Shown here: one piece after another, positions 15,814-23,862 of the stretch | Numbering within the stretch: position 1 is the first letter of the stretch | Layout: each line of letters starts with the position of its first letter | Virus record (IMG/VR): IMGVR_UViG_3300042156_000043 | Coordinates: 1 to 48,967 of that record | Source of the DNA: a virus | Length of the DNA: 48,967 nt | Strand: one strand, 5' to 3' | The notes under the pieces: generated by a model | Seen by the model: the letters and a program-made list of their open reading frames with translations, nothing else | What the model was told of the DNA's origin: nothing | Database searches by the model: none | Translations under genes and position numbers: made by a program

Positions 15814-17559
15814 CTATGCGAGTTTAAACTCGGCTTCTTGATGTTGGTTATCATTGGCGTGGTTCATGAACAGCGCCTCGCCGACCTTCTCGATCATTTC
15901 GCGCAACTGCTTAGGCTTCATGATCCGGACGTCAGCCATTGGGAAGCCCCAGCCATCCATGATCCCGCGCCCGGTGGTCTGCGACCACTTGATCAGTAGC
16001 GTGCGCAGCTCGTTTTGCAGGCCTTCTTTCTCGGCCCGGGCTTGCAGCACATGATCAGCCTGGCGGGCGCTGTGCCCCAGGGCCATAAGCGCTTCTTTGC
16101 TGCGTGCTGCCCCGGTGTTGACGCGTGGCGGCGGCAGGTCGGCGTCTTCGATCTCTGCCAGCTTGCCGGCCTTCTCCTCAATCATGCGGCTTTGCACTTC
16201 GAAGATATGATCGCAGGTGGTGCCATCGCGCCGCGGTCCGCCGCACACGTGGCGCGGGACCTCAGTGTAGTGACACTTCGGGCACTGCATGACGAGCACC
16301 GGCTTTTCCTTGATCAGCCCCTCGCGCTTTCCCTTCTTGCGACCGTCGAGCGTCCACTCACGGTTAGCTGCCGGCATGCCGTGATATGCAACGTTGCCGA
16401 CGTGGTCGAGGATCAGGCCGAAGTGCTTGCCGCTGGCAGCGATGGCGTCGTGGCGCTGGTCCTCGTCGTTGAGGTCGAAACCCGGGGCATACACCGTGCG
16501 CAGGACCCGGCCGACTTGCTGCAGGTAGAGCGATTCCGATTCCGTGGGTCGCAGCAGGATCGCCACCTCGGCCGCCGGGATGTCGGTTCCCTCGCTGACC
16601 ACGTCGACCGTCACGATGCCCTGAATGCGTCCATCACCCAGGCCCGCAATGCGCATGTCGCGGTCCTCGTCTTCCATGTCGCCGTGCACCACCTCGAACC
16701 GGTAGCCAGCGTCGCGGAACTTCTGCGCCACGTGCTCGGCGTGCTTCACCGATGCGCAAAAGACGATCGCCGCCTTACCGTCCGCGAGCTGTCGATAGTG
16801 CTCGACCGCGTCGCCGATGATGGCCGGCTTGTCGAGGATGGCGGCAGCGGATGCGGTGTCAATGTCGCCGCCTTTGTGCCCCAGCTCGTCGCGGTTGACG
16901 CCGGGCCACGCGTACACCTTCGGCGGGACTAGATAGCCCATCTGGATCAGCTCGCGCATTGACGGACCCAGCACCATGGCATCGAAGCACCCGCCAGCAC
17001 TCTTGCCCAGGCCCTGCCCATCTGCGCGCACAGGGGTGGCGGTCACGCCGACGAGCTTTGCCTTGGGGCACGCTTCGATGATGCGAGCCCATGTGCCTGC
17101 GACTGCGTGGTGCGCCTCGTCGATAACGATAATGTCGGGCTTGAATTCGGTCAGCCATTCAAACCGGCGGGCCAGGGTCTGCACGCTGGCGACCGCGACA
17201 TGCGAGTGCTTGTCGATCATCGGCCAGCCGAGTTTTTGAACATGCGCTGCACGGATCTTCGCGACCTTGTCCGCCGGCGCGATGACCTGATGGTTCACAC
17301 CTAAACCGCCGACAGCGAGCGACGCCTGCCGGATCAGTTCCTTGCGGTGCTCAAGGATCAAGATGCGATTGCCTCGCAGTGCCGCGCCTTGACTCATGGC
17401 CGCGTAAGTAACGGTCTTTCCTCCACCCGTTGGCAACACGAATAGCACCGCATCTTTTTTGTCGCGCATTTGGGCACGGATGTCGTCGAGGCCTGTCTGC
17501 TGATAATCGCGCAACGCCAGTTTGATACCTGACGCAACCGGCGATAGAGCAGCACTCAC
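15814..17559 (-). CDS. Superfamily 2 DEAD/DEAH-box helicase
   Basis: A 581-residue helicase. Motif I is VLPTGGGKTVTYA, motif II is IVIDEAHHA, motif III is VGVTATPVRADG, and motif VI is YLQQVGRVLRT. A cysteine cluster (CPKCHYTEVPRHVC, then TTCDHIF) after the helicase core suggests a zinc site. It likely opens DNA at the phage origin or remodels forks. The start is GTG at 17559, overlapping the HTH gene stop as GTGA, so the two are translationally coupled. The C-terminal tail holds Asn-Asp-Asn (15847-15855). Confidence 0.92.
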   Translation of the reverse strand: MSAALSPVASGIKLALRDYQQTGLDDIRAQMRDKKDAVLFVLPTGGGKTVTYAAMSQGAALRGNRILILEHRKELIRQASLAVGGLGVNHQVIAPADKVAKIRAAHVQKLGWPMIDKHSHVAVASVQTLARRFEWLTEFKPDIIVIDEAHHAVAGTWARIIEACPKAKLVGVTATPVRADGQGLGKSAGGCFDAMVLGPSMRELIQMGYLVPPKVYAWPGVNRDELGHKGGDIDTASAAAILDKPAIIGDAVEHYRQLADGKAAIVFCASVKHAEHVAQKFRDAGYRFEVVHGDMEDEDRDMRIAGLGDGRIQGIVTVDVVSEGTDIPAAEVAILLRPTESESLYLQQVGRVLRTVYAPGFDLNDEDQRHDAIAASGKHFGLILDHVGNVAYHGMPAANREWTLDGRKKGKREGLIKEKPVLVMQCPKCHYTEVPRHVCGGPRRDGTTCDHIFEVQSRMIEEKAGKLAEIEDADLPPPRVNTGAARSKEALMALGHSARQADHVLQARAEKEGLQNELRTLLIKWSQTTGRGIMDGWGFPMADVRIMKPKQLREMIEKVGEALFMNHANDNQHQEAEFKLA

Positions 17560-17903
17560 AGCACGGCCCCGAGCTGTTCTGTGACTACTTTCTCAAGTCG
17601 ATCAAGGCGCGAGGTGACATCAAGTCTTTTTGATGAATCGTCGGCTTTTAACGTTGACATGATGAGGTCAAGCTCGGCTACAAGCGGAGCCGGCAGACTC
17701 TTATTGTTCACGTTCGATAGCTCGACAATCGCCTCGCGAATTTTTCCAACTGTTGCCGCGCTCGGCTCACTCCCACCCTGCCAACGATAGAAGGTGCTCG
17801 GCGTAACGCCGGATTTCTTGCATACCTCGAACACAGTAGAACCGCACTGTTTGATCAGTCTGCGGACGATGTCTGCTGTCGCCTTGCCTGTGGTCTGTTG
17901 CAT
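17556..17903 (-). CDS. Helix-turn-helix transcriptional regulator (Cro/CII-like)
   Basis: A 115-residue protein. VFEVCKKSGVTPSTFYRWQG is a clear helix-turn-helix, followed by KIREAIVEL and a C-terminal coiled region. ATG at 17903 is chosen because AGGA lies nine bases upstream. An in-frame ATG at 17933 would start almost at the predicted transcript end, with no ribosome site. It heads the leftward replication operon and lies next to two perfect GTTGCGCAA boxes, so it is the leading candidate for the protein that binds them. Repressor, Cro-like or activator roles are all possible. No recognisable CI repressor with a cleavable domain is present elsewhere. Confidence 0.8.
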   Translation of the reverse strand: MQQTTGKATADIVRRLIKQCGSTVFEVCKKSGVTPSTFYRWQGGSEPSAATVGKIREAIVELSNVNNKSLPAPLVAELDLIMSTLKADDSSKRLDVTSRLDRLEKVVTEQLGAVL

Positions 17904-17934
17904 ATGTGTAATTCCTGAGTTGATTTCGCTCATT

Positions 17935-17971
17935 GTTGCGCAAGTATTGTCGTTGCGCAACATCTTGTCTC
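17935..17971 (-). promoter_or_regulatory. Leftward early promoter with paired GTTGCGCAA operators
   Basis: On the minus strand GAGACA (17966-17971) and AATACT (17943-17948) are 17 bases apart. Two perfect GTTGCGCAA boxes, 17 bp apart (17935-17943 and 17952-17960), overlap the -10 end and fill the spacer. A bound protein would block this promoter. Confidence 0.75.
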
Positions 17972-17974
17972 GTC

Positions 17975-18046
17975 TTGTGACTACTTGTGATTTTGCGTGA
18001 TAAGCGGTGCAAAGTGTTGCGTCATCAGAATTATTGCGCGACACTC
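17975..18046 (+). promoter_or_regulatory. Rightward early promoter and downstream TTGCG boxes
   Basis: TTGTGA (17975-17980) and TGATAA (17998-18003) are 17 bases apart and read toward the RecE gene. Downstream, GTGTTGCG (18013-18020) and GCGCGACAC (18038-18046) form an imperfect inverted pair related to the TTGCGCAA boxes. With the leftward promoter this makes a divergent control region of about 180 bases. Confidence 0.6.
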
Positions 18047-18083
18047 TGCATCGAACAGAAGACGCACCGAGGAGGTGCCAACC

Positions 18084-18926
18084 ATGAAGCCAGGATTTTA
18101 CCCGGCCGAAGAATTGTCGAACGAGGCTTACCATTCAGGCCCGGGCGTCAGTAACTCGGGGCTGAAATTGATCGGCGATAAAACGCCGTACCACTACTGG
18201 GGCCGCTATCTGGCGCCCGGTCGCAGAAACTTCACCAGCACCGCCGCGATGTTCGTCGGTACCGCGTTCCATGCTGCATCACTTGAGCCGGATAAATTCG
18301 AGGCCGAGTATGTTGTCGCGAACTTCAAGGACCGTCGAGCGAAGGGATACAAGGAGTGGTCGGAAGCGCAGACGAAACACATCTTGATGGCGCACGAAAT
18401 GTCGAACGTGATCGGCATGCGTCGCGCCCTGTTCGCCCACCCTGTCGCCGGCGGATTGCTGCGCGGTGGTGGTGACTTCGAGTACTCGGCCTATGCCGAG
18501 GATCCGGAAACCGGTGTGCTGATCCGCGCCCGCGCTGACTTCATGTCGGATAGCGGATGGATCGTCGACCTCAAGAAGTGCCAAGACGCCAGCCCAGCAG
18601 GGTGCCGGAAAGCTGTTGAGAACTACGGCTACTGGCAGCAGGACCCTTTCTATATGGACGTTTTTGAGCTGGCCGGTGGTGAGCCGCCTCGGGGCTTCGT
18701 GTTCATCTTCGTCGAGGAGGAATTCCCGCACGCCGTGAACGTTGTCTACCTCAGCGAAGACGACCGGCACCGCGGTCGATGCACTTACCGCAACAATCTG
18801 CGCCTATACGCACACTGTTTAGAGCGCAACGAATGGCCGAGTTACGGCACGCAGGCGACTGAGCTGGAGCTGTCTATATGGGCACGGCGCCGAATTGATG
18901 AATCACTTTCACTCGAGGAGTTTTGA
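18084..18926 (+). CDS. RecE-like exonuclease (PD-(D/E)XK, DUF3799)
   Basis: A 280-residue exonuclease of the RecE C-terminal type. It should degrade one strand of duplex ends to give 3' tails for RecT. The nuclease core is GVLIRARADFMSDSGWIVDL followed by KKCQDASP, giving the Asp and D-x-K, and then YGYWQQDPFYMDVF, which corresponds to the Gln/Tyr motif. ATG at 18084 has a perfect GAGGAGGTG ribosome site. It is the first gene of the rightward operon, immediately before recT. Confidence 0.88.
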   Translation: MKPGFYPAEELSNEAYHSGPGVSNSGLKLIGDKTPYHYWGRYLAPGRRNFTSTAAMFVGTAFHAASLEPDKFEAEYVVANFKDRRAKGYKEWSEAQTKHILMAHEMSNVIGMRRALFAHPVAGGLLRGGGDFEYSAYAEDPETGVLIRARADFMSDSGWIVDLKKCQDASPAGCRKAVENYGYWQQDPFYMDVFELAGGEPPRGFVFIFVEEEFPHAVNVVYLSEDDRHRGRCTYRNNLRLYAHCLERNEWPSYGTQATELELSIWARRRIDESLSLEEF

Positions 18927-18928
18927 TT

Positions 18929-19915
18929 ATGCCAAACCAATTGACCACCACCGATCAGCACGAAGACCGATTGCCAGCAGTTGGCGGCGTATACGGCAGT
19001 ATGCAGGGCTTCGAAGACGCCCAGCGCATGGCGAAGGCCTTGTCTGCGTCCTCTCTGGTACCGGCTGACTATCAGGGCAACACAGCTAACACCCTGATCG
19101 CTCTGGAAATGTCCCAGCGCACAGGATCATCGCCCATGGCTGTTATGCAAAATCTGCACATCATCCACGGTCGCCCGAGCTGGTCATCGCAGTTCGTGAT
19201 CGCCGCCCTCAATAGCTGCGGTCGCTTCTCGCCACTGCGGTACCGCGTCGAGGACCTGGGCGAGACTGATGCCAAGATCGACGAGTGGACCGGCCCAAAA
19301 GGTAACCGCACCAAGTCGAGCCGAATCATTAAGGTGCATGATCGCAGTTGCGTGGCTTGGTGCTACGACAAGCAGACTGGCGATGTGTTGGAAGGTCCGC
19401 CGGTTAGCATCGGCATGGCTGTCGCAGAAGGCTGGTACACGAAGGACGGTAGCAAGTGGGTAACCATGCCCGACCTGATGCTGCGCTACCGGGCCGCGAA
19501 GTTCTTCGGAAATCTGTACGCCCCTGACGTGCTCATGGGCATGCACACGGCCGACGAGGTTGAGGACATCACCGAGGCCGCCCCGATTCGTGTCCAGAAT
19601 CAGGCGACGCCATCGCACGACAACGACAACAAGAAGGCCGACCCCTTGGCCGATCTGAACTCGTTTGCATCGACCAGCACCAGCAATGACAACAAGGTGC
19701 TCGAGGGTGAAGTCATCCCGCCGAGCAACGACAACGCAGAAGCGCCAGCACCGCGCACACGCACTCGCCGGGCAGCGGTCAAGGAGACGCCAAAGGCCGA
19801 GCCAGAAGTCCTCGAGGCCGAATTTGTCGAGCAGGAAAAAGAGCAGGAAAAAGAGCCCGAGCCTGCTCTACAGCAGACCAACTCTGACACCGAGCCGCCC
19901 GTCGACCTCTTCTAA
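18929..19915 (+). CDS. recT: RecT-family single-strand annealing protein
   Basis: A 328-residue recombinase that anneals complementary strands. The core has TANTLIALEMSQRTGSSPMA, FVIAALNSCGRFSPLRY, and the MLRYRAAKFFGNLYAPDVLMG block typical of RecT. The last 110 residues look disordered, with three Asn-Asp-Asn motifs (19622-19630, 19685-19693, 19727-19735) and a duplicated EQEKEQEKE. The tail ends PPVDLF, which resembles sliding-clamp or SSB-tail peptides. ATG at 18929 has GAGGAG eight bases upstream. Confidence 0.92.
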   Translation: MPNQLTTTDQHEDRLPAVGGVYGSMQGFEDAQRMAKALSASSLVPADYQGNTANTLIALEMSQRTGSSPMAVMQNLHIIHGRPSWSSQFVIAALNSCGRFSPLRYRVEDLGETDAKIDEWTGPKGNRTKSSRIIKVHDRSCVAWCYDKQTGDVLEGPPVSIGMAVAEGWYTKDGSKWVTMPDLMLRYRAAKFFGNLYAPDVLMGMHTADEVEDITEAAPIRVQNQATPSHDNDNKKADPLADLNSFASTSTSNDNKVLEGEVIPPSNDNAEAPAPRTRTRRAAVKETPKAEPEVLEAEFVEQEKEQEKEPEPALQQTNSDTEPPVDLF

Positions 19916-19957
19916 GCCCATCGTCAGGGACGGCACGCCCGTTCCTTTGGAGAAATC

Positions 19958-21622
19958 ATGCAAATCGAAGTGAAGAACTACCGCGGCGTATCAGATGCCG
20001 CTTTGACCCTGGCGCCGATTGCGCTGGTCGCCGGGATGAACGGCGCGGGCAAATCATCCATCGCCCAGGCCGTGGCCGCTGCTGTCACGCAGAACGCCGC
20101 ACCCATCGAAGGAATCCCAAAGAACGCCGCCGGCCAATTGCTGCGGGACGGACAGAAGCGCGGGCGCTGCGTCGTCGGCGATGACACCGGCAGCGCGACG
20201 GCGAACTGGCCTGGCGCCAGCGTGAGCAGCGAGGGCACGCCGCCATGGGCGAGCGACATCGCGGTCGGCATGTCCAGCTTCGTCGCCATGAAACAGAAGG
20301 ACGCCGCCGCGCTGCTGATCAGCGCGATGGAAGCGATGCCTACCATCGAGGACCTCAAGGCCGCTCTGCCGAAGGTGTCCGCCGAAATGCTCAAGGCGAT
20401 TTGGGCTGTCACCCAGGCCGATGGTTGGGATGCCGCGCACAAGCGCTCCCAGGAACGTGGCGCCAAGCTGAAAGGCGCATGGGAACACGTCACCGGCGAG
20501 CGCTACGGATCGGCCAAGGGTGCCGACTGGCAGGCGCCTTATCTGGTCACGATGCCCGAGGGGGTGGCTTTGGAAGACCTCGAGGATGAGGCCGGCGCAG
20601 CCAAGGAAGACCTCGAGACAGCTATCGCGAATCAGGGTGCAGCGCAGGCCGAGATTGATCGCCTCAGTGATAAGGCCGCCACCGGCTTGAAGGCTGGCGA
20701 GACGCTCGTCACCGCACAGGCCCAGCTCGTCGAGTTGCAGGCAGCCCAGGACAAGATCGCCGGCGAGCTGAATAACCTGCCACGCCCCGAGAACGGCGAA
20801 ACCTACGTCGAGTGCCCGCACTGCAAGGGTCACCTCGTCATCGTGTCCCGCAACGAGCTGCGCAAGCCTGTGACCGGCATCAGCGACAAGGAGAACGCCG
20901 CCCGGGTCTATGCCATCACGGCCAAGACGAACGAGTATGAGAAGGCCCGCCAGGCTACCGCCCAACTCACCCAGGAAATAGGCGTGCTTCGCCGGCAGCA
21001 GCAGGAAGGCAGCGAGGCCGCCAAGCAACTCGACGCCATGCCACGCGGCAACGTGACAGCCGACGACGTTGCGGCGGCCAGGGCGAACGCCGAGCGCACC
21101 GCCGAGGAGGTGGTCAAGTGCAAGGTTGCCATCAAGGCCGAGGAGGATGCGCGCTCGCTGCACGATCAGATCCTGACGAACGTCGAGATCCTCGACCAGC
21201 TCGCGCCGAACGGTCTGCGGCAGAAGGTGCTCGCCGCGAAGATGGCCGAGTTCAACGGTATGCTTACACGCCTGTCCGCCAGTGCTGGATGGCCTCCTGT
21301 CGCGCTCGCTGACGACCTGTCGTCGTCCCTGGGTGGCCGTCCGTACATCCTGTTGTCGGAGTCCGAAAAGTATCGCGTTCGGGTCGTGCTGCAGGTTGCC
21401 ATCGCCGACCTTGATGGTTCCGACGTGGTGATCATCGACGCCGCCGACATCCTCGACCGCACGGGCCGCAACGGGCTGTTTAAATTGCTGGCCGGCACCG
21501 GCATGCGCTCACTCGTCTGCATGACGCTGAACAAGGCCGAGGACGTGCCGAACTTAGCTGCCGCGAAGCTGGGCACGTCGTACTGGCTGAATGATTCGGT
21601 CCTCTCACCTATCGCCGCTTAA
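19958..21622 (+). CDS. Rad50/SbcC-like ATPase with zinc-hook motif
   Basis: A 554-residue SMC-type ATPase. The N-terminus carries Walker A (ALVAGMNGAGKSS). A long coiled-coil arm is broken by CPHC (Cys286, Cys289), a Rad50-like zinc hook that could join two subunits. The C-terminus has an LSESEKYRVRV signature and a Walker B-like VVIIDAADIL, where Ala replaces the usual Glu. It presumably bridges or gates DNA ends for the exonuclease. No Mre11/SbcD partner is encoded nearby. The preceding RecE and RecT make a recombination trio. Confidence 0.87.
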   Translation: MQIEVKNYRGVSDAALTLAPIALVAGMNGAGKSSIAQAVAAAVTQNAAPIEGIPKNAAGQLLRDGQKRGRCVVGDDTGSATANWPGASVSSEGTPPWASDIAVGMSSFVAMKQKDAAALLISAMEAMPTIEDLKAALPKVSAEMLKAIWAVTQADGWDAAHKRSQERGAKLKGAWEHVTGERYGSAKGADWQAPYLVTMPEGVALEDLEDEAGAAKEDLETAIANQGAAQAEIDRLSDKAATGLKAGETLVTAQAQLVELQAAQDKIAGELNNLPRPENGETYVECPHCKGHLVIVSRNELRKPVTGISDKENAARVYAITAKTNEYEKARQATAQLTQEIGVLRRQQQEGSEAAKQLDAMPRGNVTADDVAAARANAERTAEEVVKCKVAIKAEEDARSLHDQILTNVEILDQLAPNGLRQKVLAAKMAEFNGMLTRLSASAGWPPVALADDLSSSLGGRPYILLSESEKYRVRVVLQVAIADLDGSDVVIIDAADILDRTGRNGLFKLLAGTGMRSLVCMTLNKAEDVPNLAAAKLGTSYWLNDSVLSPIAA

Positions 21623-21674
21623 CCACTCCACCAAAGGCCCGGCATGGACGCCAGGTCGCAACCCCTGTGAAATC

Positions 21675-21896
21675 GTGACACCGTCAAACGACAATAACCC
21701 CTACCTGACCCCCGAGGAACTATCAGCCCGCTATCATGGGCGCATCGCGGTCCGCACGCTGGCGAACTGGCGTTGCATTGGTACTGGTCCGAAGTTCACC
21801 AAGATCGGCGGCCGCATCCTGTACCCAGTGGCCCAGGTGTTGGCCTGGGAGCAATCAAGAACAGTGGAGAGCACATCGAACTATGGCCGGTCCTGA
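21675..21896 (+). CDS. Helix-turn-helix protein (excisionase/MerR-like)
   Basis: A 73-residue protein with LTPEELSARYHGRIAVRTLA followed by GPKFTKIGGRILYPVAQVLAW, the layout of helix_turn_helix_17/AlpA-type proteins, many of which are excisionases. It is a candidate Xis for the integrase at 26.9 kb or a transcription regulator. The frame extends upstream to an ATG at 21591; GTG at 21675 is preferred because the extension lies inside the Rad50-like gene and looks unlike protein. No strong ribosome site favours either. Asn-Asp-Asn occurs at residues 5-7. Confidence 0.7.
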   Translation: MTPSNDNNPYLTPEELSARYHGRIAVRTLANWRCIGTGPKFTKIGGRILYPVAQVLAWEQSRTVESTSNYGRS

Positions 21897-22143
21897 ACAG
21901 CGGGAGAAATGGCCGCGACACTACGCGGTCGACCTGACTGATGCCTGGGTGCGCGGTGAACCGACCGCCGCCTTGCTGGCAAGGTTGCCCGAGAATTTCC
22001 GGGGCCTTGCCAGCGCCCACGCCCGGGCGTTCTGCGAGCAGATCCAGTTCCACCGGCGGGTGGGCACGCCGCTCGACGAACTCAAGGGCAGCCTGCTCGC
22101 TGAGTGGGTTCGGATCTACACCGAAAGACTTTCCTCTAAATAG
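21883..22143 (+). CDS. Hypothetical protein, 86 residues
   Basis: Starts MAGPEQREKW and is mostly helical, with a conserved-looking middle (TAALLARLPENFRGLASAHA). The ATG overlaps the HTH gene by 14 bases. It ends directly before a cluster of TTGCGC boxes. No family recognised. Confidence 0.65.
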   Translation: MAGPEQREKWPRHYAVDLTDAWVRGEPTAALLARLPENFRGLASAHARAFCEQIQFHRRVGTPLDELKGSLLAEWVRIYTERLSSK

Positions 22144-22181
22144 TTGCGTTGCGCGAATACTTGCGCAATACTTTGCGCAAC
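22143..22181 (+). promoter_or_regulatory. Promoter-operator with four TTGCGC-type boxes
   Basis: TTGCGT (22144-22149) and AATACT (22167-22172) are 17 bases apart. Four boxes follow one another: GTTGCG (22143), TTGCGCGAA (22149), TTGCGCAA (22161) and TTTGCGCAAC (22172). This is the densest site of the family and would let the rightward operon be re-initiated or repressed midway. Confidence 0.7.
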
Positions 22182-22220
22182 ACAACAGATGACCCGGCGC
22201 GACCGGGCAGGGAAAGGAAG

Positions 22221-22634
22221 GTGAACAAGAACATAAAAACCGAGGGAGAGAAGCTTCATTCCGCCTTTGAACGGCTGATGATGGAGCGCGACGCCCTGCA
22301 ACAGCGCCTCACAGTGCAGGATCAGCGGGTTGATGAGCTGGAGTCGCTGTTGCGCACGTCACTGCTCGCTATGAACCGAATCTATCAGGCTGGTCGAGAC
22401 TTCATCGTTGGCACTGGGAGCGACTGTGACAGCGTTGAACTCATGATGGAAAACGACCCATCCGCTCGAGAGATCCGCGCCGCCCTCAACCCCACCACCG
22501 AGGCCGAGCCCGCATCTGATCGCGGTCACTGCAAATCCTGCGCGATTGAATACTCGGCAGCCAATCACCCGGCTTGCCCTATCTGCACGCGCACGACCGA
22601 AGCCGGGGACATCTGGCCGGCGGTGACGCCATGA
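22221..22634 (+). CDS. Small coiled-coil protein with C-terminal zinc ribbon
   Basis: A 137-residue protein. An N-terminal coiled coil (ERLMMERDALQQRLTVQDQR) leads to a C-terminal four-cysteine site HCKSCAIEY...CPIC, a typical zinc ribbon. Start GTG at 22221 follows GGGAAAGGAAG. An upstream ATG would begin inside the operator cluster. Function unknown; similar zinc-ribbon proteins are common in phage early regions. Confidence 0.7.
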   Translation: MNKNIKTEGEKLHSAFERLMMERDALQQRLTVQDQRVDELESLLRTSLLAMNRIYQAGRDFIVGTGSDCDSVELMMENDPSAREIRAALNPTTEAEPASDRGHCKSCAIEYSAANHPACPICTRTTEAGDIWPAVTP

Positions 22635-22726
22635 TCGCATTCGCCATCTGCTGGGGCGCCGTGTTCGTCGCCTCGATCGCTCTGGCTGTGTGCCTGTACC
22701 GTGGGCGCAAGGGGCGCAAAGTATGA
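22631..22726 (+). CDS. Single-pass membrane peptide, 31 residues
   Basis: A short frame from ATG at 22631 to TGA at 22724-22726. It overlaps both neighbours as ATGA, which argues that it is translated. The product is one hydrophobic helix (FAICWGAVFVASIALAVCLY) followed by a basic tail RGRKGRKV, the layout of an inner-membrane peptide. Function unknown. Confidence 0.65.
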   Translation: MIAFAICWGAVFVASIALAVCLYRGRKGRKV

Positions 22727-23205
22727 TCGATCCCCGAGCTTACAGCCCCGTGCGGATCGTTCCGCCGGCACCACTGCCATGTGTGGCGCGGTCTTCACTG
22801 CGTCGCGTGCGCAACCCGGTAGCGCCGCCCACTACCTGCCGCTACTGCGCTGGACCTGTCGAACTGGTGAACAACGCCGACATCTACGGGCGCGAGTACG
22901 GCAAGTGGCCGTACGCCTACTGGTGTCGGTCGTGCAACGCCTACGTGGGCTTGCACCCTGGCACCGACATTCCGCTCGGCACGCTGGCGAACAAGGAACT
23001 TCGCAAGCTGCGGAACGAGAACAAGGACCTGTTTCATCAGGTCGTTGAACGCTTCGGCCTGTCTCTCGATGAGGGTTACGAAAACCTGTCTCGCAAACTC
23101 GGCATCCCGCACGCGCAATGCCATTTCGGGTGGTTCGACGAAGACCGTTGCCGGCAGGCTGGCGATATCTGTTGGACTGCTCTGCTCGAAGCACCACACA
23201 AATAA
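22723..23205 (+). CDS. Zinc-finger-containing protein (DUF3268)
   Basis: A 160-residue protein of the zinc-finger DUF3268 family. Cys pairs CRYCAGPVELV and CRSCNAYVGLHPG coordinate the metal; IYGREYGKWPYAYW and the later CHFGWFDEDRC are the other family marks. The family is frequent in Pseudomonas phages and has no known activity. ATG at 22723 overlaps the membrane peptide stop as ATGA. Confidence 0.8.
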   Translation: MIDPRAYSPVRIVPPAPLPCVARSSLRRVRNPVAPPTTCRYCAGPVELVNNADIYGREYGKWPYAYWCRSCNAYVGLHPGTDIPLGTLANKELRKLRNENKDLFHQVVERFGLSLDEGYENLSRKLGIPHAQCHFGWFDEDRCRQAGDICWTALLEAPHK

Positions 23206-23219
23206 CTGAGGGCTTCACC

Positions 23220-23426
23220 ATGATTCAGGACAAAACGATTGACGAGGCGCTGATCGAGATCATGCGCACCAAGCGGGCGCTCGAGGCGTTGCGCAAAGCA
23301 CGGAAACAAGGCGGTCGAAACGGCTACGCATGGGTATATCACGACCAAATGAAAGAGCACGCCGCCGCACTGCGCGCATCGCTCGACCTCACCCGCAAGC
23401 TCGCCGACCTTCGGCAAGGCCGGTGA
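23220..23426 (+). CDS. Hypothetical protein, 68 residues
   Basis: A basic, helical protein (MIQDKTIDEALIEIMRTKRA...). ATG at 23220 follows GAGGGCTTCACC. It might bind nucleic acid by charge, but no motif shows this. It is one of several short genes between the zinc-finger and FtsK-gamma genes. Confidence 0.62.
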   Translation: MIQDKTIDEALIEIMRTKRALEALRKARKQGGRNGYAWVYHDQMKEHAAALRASLDLTRKLADLRQGR

Positions 23427-23429
23427 CCA

Positions 23430-23576
23430 ATGGCCGACAAACCTGCGTGCTACCCGCGCAAGCGGTTCGCCAGTCGTCAGGCTGCCGATGCAGCGGTGTC
23501 GGCCATCTGGCGCCGTGATCGAAAGGCCGTCACCTCACAGCGTTGCACCGAGTGCGGCGGCTTCCACCTGAAATAA
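23430..23576 (+). CDS. Small Cys/His protein, 48 residues
   Basis: From ATG at 23430 to TAA at 23576, three bases after the preceding stop. A basic helix (KRFASRQAADAAVSAIWRRD) is followed by RCTECGGFHLK, a CxxC...H half zinc site often seen in short phage proteins. Probably a small zinc-binding, perhaps DNA-associated, protein. Confidence 0.65.
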   Translation: MADKPACYPRKRFASRQAADAAVSAIWRRDRKAVTSQRCTECGGFHLK

Positions 23577-23617
23577 CCAACTGGCCCAGGCCCAATAACC
23601 AAGAAGGAAACACCCAC

Positions 23618-23860
23618 ATGAGCACCATTCGCGAACTCGCCGAGGCCGTCCAGGCTTGGCACTCAAACGCTACCGGACAACTACAGAAAATCATCGACGC
23701 GCCTTCCGGCACTGATATCCACCTGGGTGAAGACGACATGGCGCTGGTGCTGACCGGCGAGAAGGCCCAGGGCTTCCGCATGGGTATCGTTGTCGCCCTG
23801 TCGTTCGTGGGCAAATTGCCTTTCTCGGTCGACGCTGGCCCAGCAGAAGAGGACGAATAA
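23618..23860 (+). CDS. Hypothetical protein, 80 residues
   Basis: An acidic protein starting [20 protein letters not shown], with one hydrophobic stretch ([14 protein letters not shown]). ATG at 23618 has AAGAAGGAAA before it. The hydrophobic stretch is short for a membrane segment. No family recognised. Confidence 0.65.
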   Translation: MSTIRELAEAVQAWHSNATGQLQKIIDAPSGTDIHLGEDDMALVLTGEKAQGFRMGIVVALSFVGKLPFSVDAGPAEEDE

Positions 23861-23862
23861 TC

